Of a DNA stretch of 64,000 nucleotides, positions 61,951-64,000 are shown one piece after another (positions within the stretch are counted from its first letter, which is position 1; each line of letters begins with the position of its first letter). Under the pieces are notes generated by a model. The model was not told where the DNA came from and did not search any database. It saw only the letters and a program-made list of their open reading frames with translations. The position numbers and the translations under genes are program-made. Origin of the DNA: Ferrigenium kumadai (lineage in GTDB: Bacteria; Pseudomonadota; Gammaproteobacteria; Burkholderiales; Gallionellaceae); the NCBI RefSeq assembly GCF_018324385.1, contig NZ_AP019536.1, positions 620,001 through 684,000 on the forward strand. Reading direction: 5' to 3'.

Positions 61951-62937
61951 AACCTTGCCAGTATCCGCGCCACCACTTGGACAGTCCGTGCGAAAAAGTT
62001 GCCTTTAACAGGGACTCGAACTTCTGCCCATGTGTTTTGCGCCGCACATCCTCCCGCCACGCCATTTCGACAGCAATATCCGCCATATACTTCGGTTCTA
62101 TTCGGTGCGACACACCTTTGACATGGCGTCTCAACCTTGAAAAATAACTCTCCGCCTGATTATCGTTGATACCATCGACGGTAGAAAACTCCACTGCATG
62201 CTGAACCGTCTTATGTTCGTACCAACAGGAGAGTTGGTTGTACGCTGGATTTTCATCGGTCATCACTAGCGAACCTGGCTTGATATAGGTCCGGGCAAGC
62301 TGGATGGCATCGACTTCATTCTCCGACATGCTGATTGCCACAATAGTTTTTGTGGCACCGATCTTGGGATCCGGGTGTAATTCCCGTAGCACCATGACGA
62401 CACGACGCTTCTGGAAACGACGAGCATTGGCCAAGCTCCTACCTTTACGTTTTTTCTTTTTCAGAAGTTTATCCTCCACATGGGCCGTGATTGCTGCATT
62501 GGAGTTTGTCCGAAGCCGGCCATGACGCGGACGCCCACCAAAATGTCCGCCATCGATTTGTACGACACCTGTAAGTTGAACTTGTGGGCGCGATGCCCAC
62601 ATTACTTCACGCAGTTTGCCCACAAAGGCTTGCGCGGTCTTAACCTGAACATTCATTTTGCTCGACAGCGCATGCAGGGAAATTCCATTTGCGCTGGATA
62701 TATATTCTGTTATGCCTAGCAGTAGACGCTTGAATTCAAGTTTCCGATCCTGGAACGGAGTGCCAGTTGTAACCGAGAAATAACCATCACAATCTGCGCA
62801 ACGCCATTGCCTTCTTGTTCTGCGGTAATAATGGCGTCCAATAACACCGCAATGCGGGCACACGACTTTATCGCGATCTCCCCATCGGCGACAGTGAAGT
62901 CGCGCAACCCAGATGATTTAAGAAAGTGTTGAGCCAT
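61898..62937 (-). pseudogene. IS1595-family transposase, frameshifted near its N terminus
   Basis: The main open frame (61898-62863, 321 residues) has an N-terminal zinc finger (CPHCGVIGRHYYRR and CADC) and the IS1595/ISXO2 DDE core, with the first acid in VVQIDGGHFGG, the second in VMTDENPAY, and Asn/Glu in GINDNQAESYFSRLRRHVKG. Upstream the usual start MAQHFLKSSGLRDF lies at 62937 in another frame. The codons between (WGDRDKVVCPHC) show that one base is lost near 62884-62890. It is therefore a decayed or sequencing-shifted copy. I could not find terminal inverted repeats by eye. Confidence 0.82.
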
Positions 62938-63213
62938 TCGCTACCAAGCATGCGTACCTGCAGCCATGCCATTTCAGGGGCGTAAGCGGCCTCGCCCTCA
63001 AAAACAACAGGCCACGATTCACTTGATCCGTGAATAAAAATCACCAGCTTTAGGCGTAAAGAATCCCCTTTCGGGTAGTTACACCGAAATTCAGGCGATG
63101 CTGGAAATGAAATTTGGCTTGACGCTTGGAGGGGGGCTGAACGATACTTGCTTTGCGAGAGCGGGTGGCGTCAGCTGCCCAACAAAAGGGACAAGCCGAA
63201 AGGTTTGTCCCTT
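62938..63213. other. Intergenic stretch between transposase and XRE regulator
   Basis: No gene is supported here. It should include the right end of the IS element and the 3' flank of the XRE gene. The one clear element is the strong hairpin at 63184-63215. Confidence 0.4.
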
Positions 63214-63215
63214 TT
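63184..63215. terminator. Hairpin with GAAA tetraloop, likely terminator of the XRE gene
   Basis: AAAAGGGACAAGCC at 63184-63197 pairs with GGTTTGTCCCTTTT at 63202-63215 (one G-U pair) around GAAA. The XRE stop codon at 63214-63216 overlaps the base of the stem. T and A tracts on the two sides allow termination in both directions. Confidence 0.8.
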
Positions 63216-63639
63216 ACATTTTCGCCCCCTGTATTTTTCCCTTTTGTAGGGTGCGGCCAGACTCTGCCCGGTTTGGCGCGCTTAGGTCATTCCGTAAGTG
63301 CAAAACGTCGCGGATCATCCTGATTTGTGCAGGATGAAGGCTTTCCATTTCACCCCAGAGCTCATAGACCATCCTGAACACATCTGCCGAAGCGTCACTA
63401 GGGAGTACGTATTTGCGTTGGGATTCTTGTACTACCTGACGTAATGCCGCCTGTTCTTCGGCATCCAGATTTAATCCCATGATGAGCTTGGAGACGAACT
63501 CTTCGTTAGGCGGTCCCTTCCTGCCTATTTCCAAACCGGAAATGTAACCCTGCTCGTAGCCGATCAGGTTAGCGAGCTCCCTCTGGCTGATGCGATAGCG
63601 CCTGCGCAGGTCGTGGAAATAAATTGAGAAAGGGTTCAA
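63214..63639 (-). CDS. XRE-family helix-turn-helix regulator
   Basis: The protein has a cro/CI-type helix-turn-helix at its N-terminal end (DLRRRYRISQRELANLI, then GYEQGYISGLEIGRKGPP), followed by a helical part of about 90 residues. There is no ATG; TTG at 63639 gives 141 residues (NPFSIYFHDL...), and TTG at 63687 gives 157. A promoter-like pair at 63674-63700 would start transcription after 63687, which favours 63639. Single regulators of this type are common on mobile DNA. The AT-rich surroundings suggest acquisition. Confidence 0.75.
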   Translation of the reverse strand: MNPFSIYFHDLRRRYRISQRELANLIGYEQGYISGLEIGRKGPPNEEFVSKLIMGLNLDAEEQAALRQVVQESQRKYVLPSDASADVFRMVYELWGEMESLHPAQIRMIRDVLHLRNDLSAPNRAESGRTLQKGKIQGAKM

Positions 63640-63673
63640 GGAAAACCATTCGGATAAATATTTATGCCCGAAG

Positions 63674-63700
63674 GTTATAAGTAGCAAGCCCGGAAGTCAA
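63674..63700 (-). promoter_or_regulatory. Candidate promoter of the XRE gene
   Basis: On the minus strand TTGACT (63700-63695) and TATAAC (63679-63674) are separated by 15 bases. Both boxes are near consensus, although the spacer is short. Confidence 0.4.
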
Positions 63701-63961
63701 GAGCAAATAACAATATAACACATTGATTAATAGTGTAAATGTGCAATATCTATATCAGTCCATACGCTTTCATTGTTGAATGCCCCCTGAATAAATCCAC
63801 TCACATTAACCACGCTAGCAACAGATTCTGCTCCCTCTGATTTCTTTCGAGTAGGCTCGGCGCTAATGTCACACGCTTGCGCAAAGCAATGGAAACGTGA
63901 GAGAATTTAATCGTCCATTAATTAAAAATATTATATCCATAATAATTAGCCACTTACAAAT
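63701..63961. other. AT-rich intergenic DNA
   Basis: I see no gene, repeat or RNA that I can support here. The base composition is much lower in GC than the rest of the window, with runs such as AATTAAAAATATTATAT. It probably holds a promoter for the gene that begins at its end. Confidence 0.35.
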
Positions 63962-64000
63962 ATGTCGGACGAAGTAGAGGAAGTTAGAAATGATTTAGCC
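63962..64000 (+). CDS. Possible start of a gene cut by the window end
   Basis: An ATG at 63962 opens a frame that stays open for 13 codons to the window edge (MSDEVEEVRNDLA). The acidic, helical start looks protein-like, but no ribosome binding site is seen, so this is only a candidate. Confidence 0.3.
   Translation, partial: MSDEVEEVRNDLA

Overview
The window looks like a chromosomal segment of a GC-rich, Gram-negative betaproteobacterium. The alaA-hom-thrC order, minor-pilin cluster, tetrahydropterin, NadC, RlmD and ClpB sequences and the many c-di-GMP and two-component genes suggest the Nitrosomonadales (Gallionellaceae- or Sulfuricellaceae-like). That placement is inference from gene content; there is no rRNA here. 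The only RNA gene found is one tRNA-Ser(UGA), with a partial copy next to it. No CRISPR array was seen.

Layout. 0.1-13.1 kb is a signalling island. It holds a PstS-like periplasmic protein, a porin, four histidine kinases with nearly the same catalytic core but different sensor parts, a double receiver protein, a receiver-PAS-GGDEF protein, a receiver-PAS-GAF-HD-GYP protein and a GAF-HD-GYP protein. 13.2-15.8 kb is a ydbH-ynbE-ydbL operon (intermembrane lipid transport). 15.8-28.8 kb is mostly housekeeping: exonuclease, VanZ-like, RlmD, HopJ-like, Bax-inhibitor-like, tRNA-Ser, QueD, the MoxR-DUF58-transglutaminase set, then alanine aminotransferase, homoserine dehydrogenase and threonine synthase. 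28.9-34.2 kb (minus strand) is a pilin cluster (PilE-, FimT-, PilV-, PilW-, PilX-like). It ends in an unusual 780-residue secreted protein in the place where PilY1 normally sits. A NarL-type kinase/regulator pair faces it across a divergent region with a perfect palindrome.

36.5-48.8 kb holds an AEC permease, a two-gene RND efflux system whose adaptor lacks the usual alpha-hairpin, and an Mla-like MCE operon whose ATPase subunit has lost its catalytic motifs. These are followed by a methyltransferase, a diguanylate cyclase, thioredoxin 2, a glutamine amidotransferase and NadC. 48.8-56.5 kb is a stress block: clpB behind a near-perfect sigma-32 promoter, a hibernation-factor/cold-shock fusion protein, then a complete bacterial end-joining set (LigD and two different Ku proteins). 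56.6-61.3 kb holds a ZIP metal permease, a 48-residue basic protein, an RNase D-like exonuclease, an RlmN-like radical SAM enzyme, a periplasmic cupin and an exported MsrA.

61.3-64 kb is visibly different: lower GC, an unrecognised coiled-coil gene behind a perfect palindrome, an IS1595-family transposase with a frameshift, an XRE regulator and AT-rich DNA. This looks like the edge of acquired DNA. The least ordinary elements are the kinase/c-di-GMP array, the catalytically dead Mla ATPase, the hairpin-less RND adaptor, the PilY1-position protein, the end-joining operon joined to a hibernation factor, and the tRNA half-duplication.
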